From Sacculina carcini (Eukaryota > Arthropoda > Thecostraca > Sacculinidae): DNA of 64,000 bases. Numbering within the stretch: position 1 is the stretch's first letter; each line of letters starts with the position of its first letter. The notes under the pieces are model-generated. The model was not told the DNA's origin and ran no database searches. It saw only the letters and a program-made list of their open reading frames with translations. The stretch lies in assembly GCA_916048095.2 (NCBI GenBank), contig OU696574.1:4577001-4641000 (forward strand), written 5' to 3'. A program made the position numbers and the translations under genes. Below, piece by piece: positions 19,718 through 31,247 of the stretch.

Positions 19718-20174
19718 TGTGGAGGCGTGCAAGTTGCGTGGTTGGGCGGTTGTATGTCTGTGTGTATCCAAGTGTATCCTTTGTGTGTGCGTTTCGCTCG
19801 TTTGTATGCGTGTCTGGCGTGTATGCATGTCAAGTGTATGTCTGTGTGTATCCAAGTGTATCCTTTGTGTGTGCGTTTCGCTCGTTTGTATGCGTGTCTG
19901 GCGTGTATGCATGTCAAGTGTATGTCTGTGTGTATCCTTCTGTATTGGTGAACGCGGTTAGGCGTGTGTGTAGGAATGTGACCGTGTGAATGGTCATGTG
20001 ACCGTGTGAAAGGTCACATGACCGAGCTTATATAACACGGCACACTGCCGGTCAAAGGGCCATTCGCTCGGATTCGCTCGCATTCGCTGGTATTATCTTG
20101 TATTGTGATCTCGCCTGCAATAGACTTTTCTCGCCGTGTCTTCCTCGTTTTCAATGTGGCTTCACGACGCCACA
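19718..20174 (+). mobile_element. gypsy1 3' LTR (457 bp)
   Basis: Same length as the 5' LTR, with the same 84-bp tandem units, E-box pair and TATA box. It is preceded by a G-rich stretch (GGCGGCGGAGTAC) that may be the polypurine tract and followed by the CGCG target duplication. One base difference noticed. Confidence 0.95.
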
Positions 20175-20178
20175 CGCG

Positions 20179-20534
20179 TAACTTTTGCGTTACCTTGTTT
20201 TGATTTGTCTGCGTTAGGATTGTATCACCTTGTTTGTTTGTTATTGTTTTTGTAAGTTGATTATTTTGATTAATCCTTTGTAAATTTATATTCTTTTTGC
20301 AATATTTATTTGATCTTTTTTGTTAATGTATTTTCTTTTTATTGTTTTGAATATATTAGCGTGTATGTGACATGACGTGTCATGACCTAGGTCATGCCAC
20401 GTCATGTAAAGCTGATTAGGTTTTTTCCCTGAGAATACACGCAGTTAACACGCCAACGTTGATCTGTGTGGATACGCTGCGCATCGCTCCTGCACACTGC
20501 CTTGTTTCAATTTTGCGGTGTCTGTGCATGAGTA

Positions 20535-20588
<54 letters not shown>

Positions 20589-20742
20589 TGTGTGCTTGTG
20601 GGTGTGTGTATTGTCCGCATGTTTGTTTTCCCTAAGGACGGCGTGTCTTACTTATTTGTTTATATTTTTGCACCGAGATTTGTCTTTTTGTGCGAGAGTT
20701 TTAATGTGCGCTATACAAATAAACTTAAATAATAATAATGAA
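20179..20742 (+). mobile_element. L2/CR1-like LINE 3' end, right part
   Basis: Continuation of the 14445-14788 fragment after gypsy1. Its last bases, GTGCGCTATACAAATAAAC followed by an AAT-rich tail, are the recognisable 3' end of L2-type LINEs; the same words occur at 61865-61880 (GAGCGCTATACAAATAC). It includes a (TG)n tract at 20538-20600. Confidence 0.65.
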
Positions 20743-20797
20743 GGTGTGCGTAGTGACAATCGCGCACATCCTGGTTCACATCCTGGTTCGCTGCGAC
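20743..20797 (+). repeat. 55-bp module of the family-2 LTR, copy 1
   Basis: From GGTGTGCGTAGTGAC to GGTTCGCTGCGAC, identical at all 55 positions to 53498-53552 in the gypsy2 3' LTR. It contains a short internal direct repeat, CACATCCTGGTT. It marks where the LTR interrupted at 14437 resumes. Confidence 0.85.
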
Positions 20798-20961
20798 AGT
20801 CTTTTATGTACAGTCTTTCTGGCAGCATTGTTGACGATTGACTGACTTGACGGGAATTATGGTATTTTTCACTTGCGATCTTTTTTTACTTCTTTGTAGT
20901 TTTTTCCTAATTTTCCTGGTTTATTGGTTTTTTAGGGAGCGGTGACCCGCATGGTCGGTCC

Positions 20962-22373
20962 ATGTCCCGACCAGGCGTGGCAGAGGCGCCGGGTCCTCCC
21001 GGGACCCGGAAACGGTCCAGTTCTTCGGAGCGTCACTCGGAGGTTTATTGTCCGAGTGATTGTTCCCGGACCACCGACACGGCAACAAAAAAGGATACGA
21101 CGGCGACTAAATCTAATGGGGAATTGACTATTGGCAAGGAAAACTGAAATGCTTCACCAACCACTTCAGATCTGAGCAATAGATATGTGGATCCCAACGG
21201 CTCATTTGTGATTATTATATCCAGAAAAAAAATTACTTCAGGCGAATTGGACACTTCTGGCCGTGTGCACAATCGGAGTATTTTTTCGGTAAAGCCAAGT
21301 TTGAGTGCCAGAATCCGCTTGATGGCTGTTTCATGGTGAAAACTAACAACGCCAAGCAAACGTTGAGGCTGCTGAAATGTAACGAATTTTGTCAACAACC
21401 CGTAACAGTGACCACCGACAGTGTCCGCAACTCGTCGAAAGGAGTTGTCTATGCTCCCCAGCTGCAAGACTTGTCGGAAGAAGAGATTCGCAAGGGACTC
21501 AGTGCCGAGGGGGTGAGCAGTGAGCGTCGTGTGACTACATTTCGCGACGGTCAACGACGACCAACACCGCTGCTCATCCTCACGTTCAACTCATCTACTC
21601 GACCCACATAAATATTTGCTGGCTACCTGAAGAACGATGTGCGCGTGTTCGTTCAGAACCCACTTAGCTGCTTCAGGTGCCAGCGATATGGACACGGTGC
21701 GCGCAATTGTCGTGGTGATGCGCTGTGTGCGCGGTGCGGCGAGCGCGACCACGGTGACGAGCCGTGTAGCGTCCCCTGTCGCTGTCTGCACTGCCGTAGC
21801 ACCGATCACTCCGCCGGACACAGCAGCTGCCCTTTGTGGAAGAAGGAGAAAGAAATATGTGCGATTCAGGCCAGCCAAGGCATCTCTTTCGGTGAAGTCC
21901 GCAAACTGTAAGAGAGACAGTGCCCCCCGAGGCAGCTCTCGTACGTGGTGACTGCCAAGCAGCCCACACAGTGTATCTCAGTGGGTGTGCAGACTGACAC
22001 CATCCCGCAGCTGCCCCCTCTGATGCGAATTCAGCCACTTCAAAAACAAACAATCACTGAGACAAGCACAAACAAGCACTAGTCAGTATTCACCACACAA
22101 ACATAGACTCCACCAGCACTGACAAAATTTCAAAACACAACCACAGCAGCGTCACCAAAAACAACGGCTCAGGCGAGTTCTTCGCCAACCGCCGCATGTC
22201 CCGCGGACCACACATACAGTGGCCAAAAAAAGACGGTGTCGAAGCGGACGCCCCGCCGACGATCGAAGTTGGCCACCCCTGTCATCGACATCGTCGAGGT
22301 GCCCCCCGACGACCCGGGGAGTGCCGACACCGCTGACGCTTCTCCGGATAGCCCGGGGAACGCCAGCACATAG
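20962..22373 (+). pseudogene. LINE-A ORF1 (nucleic-acid-binding protein)
   Basis: A candidate start is ATG at 20962 (MSRPGVAEAPGPPGTRK). The reading is continued by several frames: VDPNGSFVIIISRK, then GVVYAPQLQDLSEEEIRKGL and VTTFRDGQRRPTPLLILTF, then three zinc knuckles (CFRCQRYGHGARNC, CARCGERDHGDEPC, CLHCRSTDHSAGHSSC), and a Pro/Ser/Thr-rich tail. The order matches Gag-like ORF1 proteins that coat LINE RNA. At least three frame changes or stops make it non-functional. Confidence 0.75.
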
Positions 22374-25300
22374 CTTTAATTTTATTAGTGCTTATCATGA
22401 CGACCGAGTGCAATAGTCTTTTCTTGCTACAATGGAACTGTCGAAGGCTTTTATCAAATTGGGCTGAGTGCACGCAATATTTCATCCAGCACTCACCCAG
22501 TGTAATCACCATTCGGGAAACGTGGTTCCACCCCACATATCAGCACACTTTCTCCTTGAGAGGATATTGCTCATATATAAATGATTATGTGGGTACAAGA
22601 CGGCGCAGGGGCGGTTCTGCCCTCTATATCAAAAACAGCATCCCGCAGAAAGCTTTTGCCGTGCAGCAGAGTGACGACATCCAAATAGTGGTGTGTACCA
22701 TCTTTATTAATCAGTGTTTTTAGATATTTTTTGTTTGAACTCACCGCCACATGTCTCACCGTATTCACCCGATCGTCTTTTAAGCAATATCATTTTTAGT
22801 TCACAGCACAAAGTTTTAATTGTTGGTGATTTTACGCGCACAGTTCATTAGGGGGCAGTCGTCTGACGTCAGACAAGGGTCGATTGATCGAGCGTTTTAT
22901 GGCATACAATAATTTTGTTTTAATGAATGATGGGTCGCCGACACACTATGATATATATACCGGACATTCATCGGACATAGACCTGACACTGTGCTCACCT
23001 GAGGCTGCTTGTTTGTTTGGCTGGTCAACAGGTACTGATCTGAGGTCGTCAGACCACTATCCAGTGTACCTGTCAGCACCTCAGCGTGTCAGCCCAGCAC
23101 AGTGGATCCCAGGATAGAACCTGAAGCGAGCCAACTGGAATCTTTAAGCCAGTGCTGCGCGTGGGATCAGTCAGATGATAATGATAATGTGCACTATCTA
23201 CACCATAAAATAAACATGGCTCTCCAGCGGGCAGCTACGCTCTCTATTCCATATGAATCGCTCCCGCCCAAAAAAAATCCAGTGCCCTGGTTCAAGGACG
23301 AATGCCGCCAAGCTCTGGCTCGTAGGAAGAGGGCACTGAGACAACACAAACGCCTCAACAATGTCGACTCAAAAAATTTATTCTGTAGGGAACGTACGCG
23401 CGTTAGAGAAACCATCAGAAATGCGAAAATTTCCTCCTGGCAAAACTTCCTTCAATCATTTAACTCCTTTTTATCAGTTACTGAAATATGGCAAGCTATT
23501 AGAAGGTTGAACGGCAAGCAGATCGCCAGACCACTACCGATACTGAGTGTCAACGGGGTGAACGTGGGAGAGCCGAAAGCGGTGTCATATGCACTGGCTC
23601 TCCATTTCGAGAAAATCACCGCAGCCGACACCAGTGACGTCTCGGGTGGTCAAGCTATGCCACATTTCACACTAACATCTTCAGCCTTCGAAACTCCATA
23701 TCAACTGGAATATAATAACAATTTCACCAAACATGAACTCACCAGTGCAATAGCCAAGTCCGGGCACACATCAGTTGGCCCAGACAATATTCACTACGCA
23801 TTTTTACAACATGCTCCATCAGATTTTATCAACCATATTTTATCATTTTTCAATCTCATCTGGACCTCACAGATATTTCCACCGTCCTGGAAAGATAGTA
23901 TAATTTCGCCAATCCTCAAAAGGGATAAACCATAGAATACACGTGCGTCATATAGACCAATCACACTCACAAGTTGCTTGGGCAAAACGATGGAGCGCAT
24001 GTTGGCACATTGGCTCTCGTACCTGATGGGAACCCATCATATCATCGATGAGCACCAGAGTGCATTTCGCCCTGGTTGTGACGCCATTGACCAAATTGTG
24101 CGTCTCGAAAACGACATCAGGCTGGGTTTTGGGGCTAGACAGTGCACACTGGTTGTGTATCTGGACCTCACCAATGCGTACGACAATGTTTCCCCAGATA
24201 TTTTGCTCCACAAACTTCATCATATGGGTTTCAGATGCCAATTGGCACAATATATTATAAATTTTGTTACAGGTACCAGGTGGTCTTAGGTGAGGCTGGG
24301 CAGTGTCCTGTCTGACTGGCATGCGTCAGCAAAGGGCCTGCCTCAGGGGAGCTGCTTGTCTGCTCTTTTATTCAATTTAATGATTAATGACATGTTTGAT
24401 GGCATACCGACGGGAGTATCGTATTCGATTTATGCTGATGACTGTGCTGGATGGGTCCAAGGTGATGAGGTGTATGAAATGTATTATATCATGCAAGAAG
24501 CTTTAAACGGTCTGACACACTGGGCGAGTACAAATGGTCTCAGGTTTTCTGGAAGGAAGTCTGCCGCTGTAATGTATGCGATTGATAGTTTTCAAGAGGG
24601 TCCCATACTTACAGTGACAGACGAAGAAATTCCTTACCAACAGTCGCATAAATTTCTCGGAGTTTTTTTTGACAAGAGACTCAATATGCGGCAGCATGTG
24701 AGCCATTTTAAGACACAATGCGCCAAGAGACTTAATATAATGCGTGTTATCGCGGGCAATCGGTATGCGGGCGGAAGCTCATAGCATGTTGTCCAGAGCA
24801 TATACAAGACCCTCGTTTTGCCGGTCATTGAGTGCGGTGCGCAAGTCTACTCAGCGGCGAGTCCGTCAGTTTTACAACAATTAGAGACCGCCCAGAACGA
24901 AGGTCTCAGAATCATTTCTGGGCTTTCAGATCATCACCGGTCGGAGCTTTACGTGCGTACACTGGTATCCCCGCTCTTAAGTAGTAAGTAAAAATAAGAC
25001 TATACTGAAGTATGCTTTTAAAATTCTCATTAGAAAAGGTCATATTATTCGTCGAATTTTTAATTCTAATCCATTCAACACTCATCAGCGCAGTCGGCGA
25101 CATCGTGTATTAGCATCTACCTTTTCGAGGCGAGCTTTAGCAATATCGATGGAGATGAACGTTCCGATACCGAATGAAGATCAGACTGAGTTACACCGTC
25201 CTCCTGCACCATGGGTCACACACATTCCCGTGACAACGTACCTATGTCAGGAGAAATTGGCCGCACTCACAGACCTCGAAGTTCGTGATAGATTCGCCGA

Positions 25301-25437
25301 GTTTTACCCCCAAAAAAAGGCCCGGGTACACGTTTACACTGTCGGATCGAAGTGGCAAGACAGAGTAGGATGTGCGGTAATAGTGAAAAACGTGCCACCT
25401 GAGCACCAGCAAACTTTTCGCTATCGCCTGCTGTTGT

Positions 25438-25803
25438 GAACGCGAGGCAATATTCGACTTGTATTAGTTTAACCCGTCATTCTTTGTCACTTGCTGCGCT
25501 CGAAGGACAAAAGGGGTTTTTCAGTATTTGGATTGTTTGGTGATGGATTGAAAGGGCGTGGATTGCAAAGAGATATTGTAACTTATCTTATCTTATCTTA
25601 TACTTACCTGGTCTTATCGTCAGCTTATACGTATCGTCATCCTATCTGATTTTCAACGTTTGAAGGGAAATTAATACACGGATTGTGGAAAGAAGGATTA
25701 ACATCGTATTGCTGGAACGATATATTGGTTCACATATTCCGTGCTGCAAGGTCTGTGCGGAGTATATTGGTGAAAATAAATTGGTCATAACACCTGCCAT
25801 CCT
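25438..25803. mobile_element. Unclassified insertion in LINE-A RNase H
   Basis: The RNase H reading breaks after FRYRLLL and resumes at VFHAELYAI. The 366 bp between are foreign, starting TGTGAACGCGAGG and ending CATCCTACA. TG...CA ends suggest a solo LTR, but I could not match target duplications. Confidence 0.4.
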
Positions 25804-25984
25804 ACACCAGTGTTTCACGCGGAACTGTATGCCATCTATAAAGCGGTCGAGTTCGCGAGCGTTCAACATTGCCCAAAGTGTTTTATCATATCATATTCTA
25901 AGGCGGCACTTCAACATGTCTCGAACCATAAGTCACTCGATGTTACTGTTGTACGTTTATTTGGAGTGATAAAATATGTCGTGA

Positions 25985-26780
25985 CTTATGTATCGTCAAA
26001 TATTGGGAATTAACTTGCACAATTTTTTTTGACAAATATTGTTGTAAATATTATTGTTTTATAAATTGTAAATTTGGAATAATAGATGGTGCGTATACTA
26101 AAAAATGCCCCACCGTCGTTAAACGGCAGCACAACGGCCTAGAACTTGACCCATTGTTTCCAGTTATCGACACGTGGAAATTTGTTGGAACGACTGTTGA
26201 AGATCTTTGTGGATATATTTGTGGAAGATCTTTGCGGATATATCTGTGGATATATTTGTGGTGGATTTTGTCTCTGGATATATTTGTGGTGGATTTTTTC
26301 TCTGGATATATTTGTGGTGGATTGTGTCTGGATATATTTGTTGTGGATTCTCGTGGAAGACTGAATTTGGAGTGTTGTTGTACATTTTACAAGTTGTTGG
26401 TCGGGGACATTGGAGGTGAGGTTTCTTCGGTGATGTACATATATGTATTTGAATCGAATTATGTCTGATATTCCATGTAATTCATATATTCATTTGTTAT
26501 TTGAGTTTAATGATGTTATTTCATGAACATTTGAAATGATTGTCTTGTCGGTATAGTTGTACGTTGAGGAGTACGAAATGTTTTGTGACTTTTGGCTTAT
26601 GTTGGGTGCTGTGTATAATTTTGTACTTGTATTTTGCGTGTTTTTCGGCAATACAGAATTTACGTGCTCCCATCGTCATTGTGTTATTTGGTGGACTGGC
26701 GGTGGGTAAATTACCACTTCCCCGTACCAGCCTGCAGCTACACACGATTTTATTCATCATCGAATTTTAGACCTATATAG
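25985..26780. other. Second insertion in LINE-A RNase H
   Basis: About 0.8 kb of AT-rich non-coding DNA separates two RNase H motifs (FIISYSK and SKSCVFMWVPAHQG). It contains the minisatellite at 26205-26355. The source is not recognised. Confidence 0.5.
26205..26355. repeat. Minisatellite, about 29-bp units
   Basis: Repetition of GGATATATTTGTGGTGGATT with variable spacers (TTGTCTCT, TTTTCTCT and GTGTCT). Trp/Ile/Tyr-rich frames across it are repeat translation. Confidence 0.8.
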
Positions 26781-27397
26781 ACAAATTGTGACGAGCAGCA
26801 AATCCTGTGTTTTTATGTGGGTGCCAGCTCACCAAGGAATCGCTGGCAACGAATTAGCGGATGGAGAGGCTGAATGCGCTCTCGAGGAGATCACAATAGA
26901 AAAATATCCTCTAAATAAGTCGATTACGGATGCCATCTTGGACAACCATATTCGGCAATTTGTCAAGACTCGCTGGCAGCCAGAACGGCATCAATACAAA
27001 CTGGGTGAGGTCACCGATGATGTTGGTCCCTGGCCAGTGACAGCTGTTCTACCACGGAGAATAGAAGTATTACTTGCCAGACTAGGCGCATAGGCCACTC
27101 AAGGCTGACCCACGGGTTTTTAATGGAAAATATCCCATCGCCTCACTGTTCACGATGTAATGCCGTTTTAACTATCGACCATATACTTTTATATTGCATT
27201 TGCTATGCCGAGAGTCGTAAGCCATTACGCGAATACTGCCTCAATATGAATATATCTTGGAACAGGGCGAATTTGCTCAGCAGTAGCAATCCGCATTTGA
27301 CCAAGCATTTGGTTGAATACGTCTTTGTGAATGGTCTTGCCGAGGAACTGTGATGTGCTTTAAATCCTCTGTTTTTCATATCCTAGTCATTCACACT

Positions 27398-27597
27398 TGT
27401 AGCGTATAGGTTGTTTACATAGTATTGTCACACGCACGCAGGATTAGGGATTCTGGTGGTGATGACTGCTGGTCGCGTGTGACTTTTGTGCTTGGATTGG
27501 TCGTGTATTCTCTGTTGGGTATTGGTGTATCTCTGATATTGCGCTGAACAATAATGATTGATTGTGAATGTTGTGCTTCGAGTTTGAAGTCACTACA
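27398..27597 (+). mobile_element. gypsy3 5' LTR (about 200 bp)
   Basis: Starts TGTAGCGTATAGG and ends GTCACTACA, giving TGTAG...CTACA ends. It is followed after two bases by a primer-binding site. No second copy is in the window, so the start is inferred from the TG...CA ends and the PBS position. Confidence 0.6.
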
Positions 27598-27599
27598 TA

Positions 27600-27610
27600 T
27601 GGCGACGAGG
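27600..27610 (+). promoter_or_regulatory. gypsy3 primer-binding site
   Basis: TGGCGACGAGG, two bases after the LTR end. The TGGCGACGAGG form is common in metazoan Ty3/Gypsy elements of the Mag and K02A2.6-like groups. Confidence 0.65.
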
Positions 27611-27712
27611 TAAATTGCAAACAATTTTGGTCTGCAAGTCTGAGCTTCGGTGTGTTGGATATTTATCGTTATGTATTGTGATTTCTGTACGGGTACGATG
27701 AATATTTAGGGC

Positions 27713-28583
27713 ATGCCCGCACCACAAGTTTTTCATGCGCAGCCTGGTACATCCTCAATGTGATAGTCCGAGTGGAAGTAAACCTTTCAGGCATATCTCA
27801 CTGCCATCGGCGGCGACGGCTTATCCTGACGAAATGAAAACAACGCTGTTGATCAACTGCATCGGTGCAGAGGGCCGACGAACTTCCAGATCCCTGCCGG
27901 CGAAGGGCAAGGTCGAGGGGCAGTCTGAGTTTCAACACACACTTCATAGACTCGAGGAACATTACGTACCTCAGACCAATGTCATATACGAACGGTTCGT
28001 ATTCAAGCGCAGACGACAACAGCCAGGAGAGTCCACAGTCACATTTGTCAATGCACCACGTGGTCTGGCGGCCACATGTCGTTACGGCGACCTCACCGAG
28101 GAGCTGATTCGGGACCACGTCGTAGAGCACTCGGTTCATCCAGCACTGCAAGAACGGTTTCTCCAAGACCCGAATCTCACTTTGGACAAATTGCTAACCA
28201 CGGCAGCCGCATTTTAATAATCGAAACAACAGGCCAACGTCCTGAAAGAGGGACAATCGGGTGAGTCAGCTGGCACACTAGCAGCAGTGAGGCCGATGAA
28301 GAGAGAGAAAGAGAGAAACGCCCAAGAGCCTCGGGGTAGAAAATCTCAGTTTTCCCAACACTGTGGATACTGTGGCAAAACACACGGGTTGCAAAGGATA
28401 GAATTGTGTCCGGCTAGAAACGCCGAGTGTCACGCGTGTGGTAAACTTGGACACTGGTTTGTCTGGTATGTCGTGCTGGCTCGAGACTACATTCGACACG
28501 CCATAACAAGATACAAGGTGTCACCATACTGTGCGGTTCTCAAGGACACAAGCGTTTCATGTGTGACGCAAGGGTACAGGTGA
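27713..28583 (+). pseudogene. gypsy3 Gag
   Basis: Frames from about 27735 encode a Gag capsid region: KTTLLINCIGAEGRRTSRSL, a HRLEEHYVPQTNVIYERFVF segment, RRRQQPGESTVTFV, and LIRDHVVEHSVHPALQERFL. In a shifted frame follow two zinc knuckles, CGYCGKTHGLQRIELCPA and CHACGKLGHW, the usual 3' end of Gag in Mag/K02A2.6-like elements. Stop codons at 28215 and frame changes show decay. The true start may be ATG at 27713, but a stop follows soon after. Confidence 0.7.
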
Positions 28584-30874
28584 ACGACCGCCGACCAGTC
28601 AACATGCAACTTCAGGTCGACACCGGAGCAAGCATCACGGTGCTTAGTCTGCCAATCGCTCGTCAGCTGTTTCCGGGCGCAGCTGTTGTGCACACAACAA
28701 GGCAACAAGGCAACGAGGCAGTGGTTGCCGGTTGACAACCACTTAAGGTCGTCGGCACTCTCAAAACCGAGGTGTCAGTCGGCGAGCACATGTCGCCCGT
28801 CTACTTTTACGTGATATATACCAAGTCATCTGAAGGCTTGCTCGGACTGGACTCATTGGCAGATATGGGTCTCACATTGCACCCGGAAACCGATGAAATC
28901 GCAACAGTTGGTCATGCTGAGACGGGAACCTGCAATAACCACGTGTCACATACGCCTTCGCGGGACGCGTCAGCGTTGCAGCATCTACCCGCCATTGAAG
29001 GCTACCAACATCAGATAAGGTTGAAACCCCACGCGGTACCGACGCGTCAGCCTCTCAGACGGCGTCCGCTTGCTATAAGAAGCGAAGTTACCAAGGAACT
29101 TCAGCGGCTGTGTGACACCGGCGTGATCGAGAGAGTGGAGTCTTCACCGTGAATCAGTCCAGTAATGGTAGCGCGCAAAGCCAATGGTAACATTCGCATC
29201 TGTGTTGATTTGAGAGGGCCGAATAGTCAGCTCATAAGCGAGGTGCATCCGATACCAACGCTCCAAGAGTTGCAAACGCAGTTGGCCGGTAGCATTCGCA
29301 CACAACTGGATCTACAGCATGCATACCACCAGATGGAGTTGCACCCCGACTCTCGCCCAGTAACAACCTTCTTGACACATGAAGGTCTTTTCCAGTTCCG
29401 AAGAGTGCCATTTGGGTTGGCCTCAGCGGACGCAGCCTTCCAACGACTCCTTGACCACCTACTGGCCGGAGTGGACGGTTGCTGCCATTATATGGATGGT
29501 ATAGTGATATCAGGCTATACGCAATAGCAACATGATACTCGCCTACAAATCGTCATCAAGCGACTGCAAAACGCTAAGGTTACGCTGAATTAGCAAAAGT
29601 CGAACATAGCGAAAAAGACCGTCACGTTCTGTGGTTTCCGGTTCACAGGAGACACTGTCGCTCCCACAGACAATCACCTAGCGGCTGTCCAGAACGCTCC
29701 ACTGCCATCCTCGGCCAAAGAACTGCGAAGTTTTTTGGGATTGTGTAGCTGGCTCAGTCAGTTCATGGAGAATTTCGCCAATCAAACAAGTAAGCTGGCG
29801 GCTTTGCTACGCAAAGACGCGACATTCCAAAGGACGACAACACAGACAAAAGAGTTTCGGTCGCTGAAGCAGAGGATAGTTCAAGCTGAACCATTGCTTC
29901 GGTTTGAACCCAATTTGCGCACAATCGTGACAATCGACGCAAGTGAGTCTGGTGCTGGAGCTGTCCTCTCTCAGTTTTCAGCGGCGGGAGACAAAAAAGT
30001 GATTGCCTTCTGGAGTAGGAGGTTCTCAGTTGCCGAGAGCAAGTACTCCGTTACAGAACGAGAGGCGCTAGCTGCCGTCAACGCCATAGAAAATTGGAGA
30101 TTGTTTCTGTGGGGACGGAAGTTTGTGCTGCGTACATATCATTCGGCATTGAGAACGATTCGTTCCGAGAAATTCAGTGGCCGTGCAGGAGCTAGGGTAG
30201 CCAGGTGGCAGGCGAGGCTGATCCCTTATTCATATCACGTTGACTATGTCCCGGGGGAGGAAATCAAAGCTGCAGATGCACTTTCTCGCCTGGCAGTCGT
30301 ACAAGAAAATGGTTTGCAATGTGACGACAAAGAGGACGAGGAAGTGGTCGGTATGCTGATGGAGGAGCAGCCAGCGCTGTTGCGTGATCATCTTTGTTCC
30401 ACATCCCGCGACGACCCTCAGCTGTCGGCTCTAAGCAAGGCTATCGGCTATGGTGTTCCTCGCACGGGAGAAGTCGTCGATTCAGTTCTACTCCCGTTTT
30501 TCAAGATGAGGGATGAATTATCAGGAGCAGGATACCTGGTCATTCGTGGCGACTGTCAGACAATCGTTCCGAGCTAGCTGCGGTTCGACTACCTCAGTCG
30601 TGGCCACGCCGCACACGATGGCGTGGCAAGAAGTAAACAGTTCCTGCGCAGTGTTGCCTGGTGGCCCGGAATGGACGATTATGTTCAGCGAATGGTGTCC
30701 GAGTGCGCGTATTGTCAAGTTAGCGACAAGTTGTTGTCGTCTGCAACTCGACCAGCTCCTATGCAGTCTGCTCCGCTTCCGGACCACCCGTGGCAGAAGC
30801 TGGCAGTTGATATCGTGGGCCCTATTGACTCGGCGCCGCCAGAAGCCCGCTACGCTATAGCTCTTGTTCTCTAG
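28584..30874 (+). pseudogene. gypsy3 Pol, truncated in integrase
   Basis: Protease: LQVDTGASITVLSLP at about 28610. RT: GNIRICVDLRGPN, then TQLDLQHAYHQMEL and FRRVPFGLASADAAFQRLL; the catalytic box reads YMDGIVIS in place of YxDD. RNase H: TIDASESGAGAVLSQ, VTEREALAAVNAIE and AADALSRL. Integrase: the zinc finger GHAAHDGVARSK ... CAYCQ, then the first catalytic Asp region LAVDIVGPI, where the sequence ends at 30874 in unrelated DNA. The second Asp, the Glu, the rest of integrase and the 3' LTR are missing. In-frame stops occur at 29150, 29525 and 30575. Confidence 0.8.
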
Positions 30875-30989
30875 CTCTATAATACAAAATTCTGTCTAAG
30901 AATTTAATATTATATTTTCGTCTATGTTAGGAAAATTTACGTCTACATCAATTCCCGGTTAATTCCTTGATTAACCTAAGTTCTCTGTC
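30875..30989. other. tRNA 5' flank
   Basis: AT-rich spacer between the truncated integrase and the tRNA gene. Nothing else seen. Confidence 0.5.
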
Positions 30990-31071
30990 GCAGTCGTGGC
31001 CGAGTGGTTAAGGCGTTGGACTTGAAATCCAATGGGGTCTCCCCTCACAGGTTCGAATCCTGTCGGCTGCG
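30990..31071 (+). tRNA. tRNA-Ser (anticodon UGA)
   Basis: 82-nt type II tRNA. Acceptor stem GCAGTCG pairs with CGGCTGC, followed by discriminator G. Box A is TGGCCGAGTGG (30997-31007) and box B GGTTCGAATCC (31050-31060). The anticodon arm is GTTGGA-CTTGAAA-TCCAAT with TGA as the anticodon. A variable arm (GGGGTCTCCCC) gives the class II shape expected of Ser tRNAs. No CCA is encoded and no intron is present, as usual for eukaryotic nuclear tRNA-Ser. It looks fully functional and is the only intact host gene in the window. Confidence 0.96.
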
Positions 31072-31079
31072 TTCTTTTT
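31072..31079 (+). terminator. RNA polymerase III terminator
   Basis: TTCTTTTT immediately after the tRNA 3' end, the expected T-run. Confidence 0.85.
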
Positions 31080-31136
31080 CACGTTATAAAGAATTTGTAC
31101 ATGTATACACTTTTACCTCAAGATCTTATTGAGCCC

Positions 31137-31247
31137 TATGGTTAGGTTAGATTAGGTGACTTTAGGTTATGTCTTGGTTAGGTTATGTTCTGGTTAGTTT
31201 ATGTTTTGGTTAGTTTATGTTTTGGTTAGGTTTAGGTTAGGTTACTA
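31137..31247. repeat. Degenerate TTAGG/GGTTAGTTTATGTT tandem tract
   Basis: Imperfect repetition of GGTTAGGTTA and of a 17-bp unit like GGTTAGTTTATGTTTT. Words resemble the (TTAGG)n telomere repeat of many arthropods but are too impure to be a telomere. Confidence 0.7.

Larger units (their letters stand above)
22397..27353 (+). pseudogene. LINE-A ORF2 (endonuclease, RT, RNase H)
   Basis: The start is ATG at 22397 (MTTECNSLFLLQWNCRR). Endonuclease pieces: LQWNCR (metal-binding Asn), RETW, LIVGDF at about 22820, SDIDLTLCSP and SSDHYPVYL. RT pieces: LPPKKNPVPWF, GPDNIHYAFLQ, HQSAFRPG, VVYLDLTNAYDNV, GLPQGSCLSALLF and the catalytic YADDCAGW, then HKFLGVFFD. RNase H pieces: VHVYTVGSKW, VFHAELYAIYKAVEF, and MWVPAHQGIAGNELADGEAE. 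A C-terminal finger follows: PHCSRCNAVLTIDHILLYC. Stops occur at 23934 and 24288, and two insertions split the RNase H domain. Dead but nearly full length. Confidence 0.8.
20798..27397 (+). mobile_element. LINE-A: non-LTR retrotransposon with RNase H
   Basis: Two-ORF LINE of the I/Jockey-like group: 5' UTR, ORF1 with zinc knuckles, ORF2 with APE endonuclease, RT, RNase H and a C-terminal CCHC-like motif. It joins the 55-bp LTR module on the left and runs into the gypsy3 LTR on the right. Many stops and shifts, and two internal insertions (25438-25803 and about 25985-26780), show an old copy. Confidence 0.85.

Noticed and set aside
26146-26468. Repetitive Trp/Ile/Tyr-rich frames
   Set aside because: Produced by a 29-bp minisatellite inside an insertion in LINE-A.
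31137-31247. Telomere or chromosome end
   Set aside because: The TTAGG-like words are impure, short and internal.
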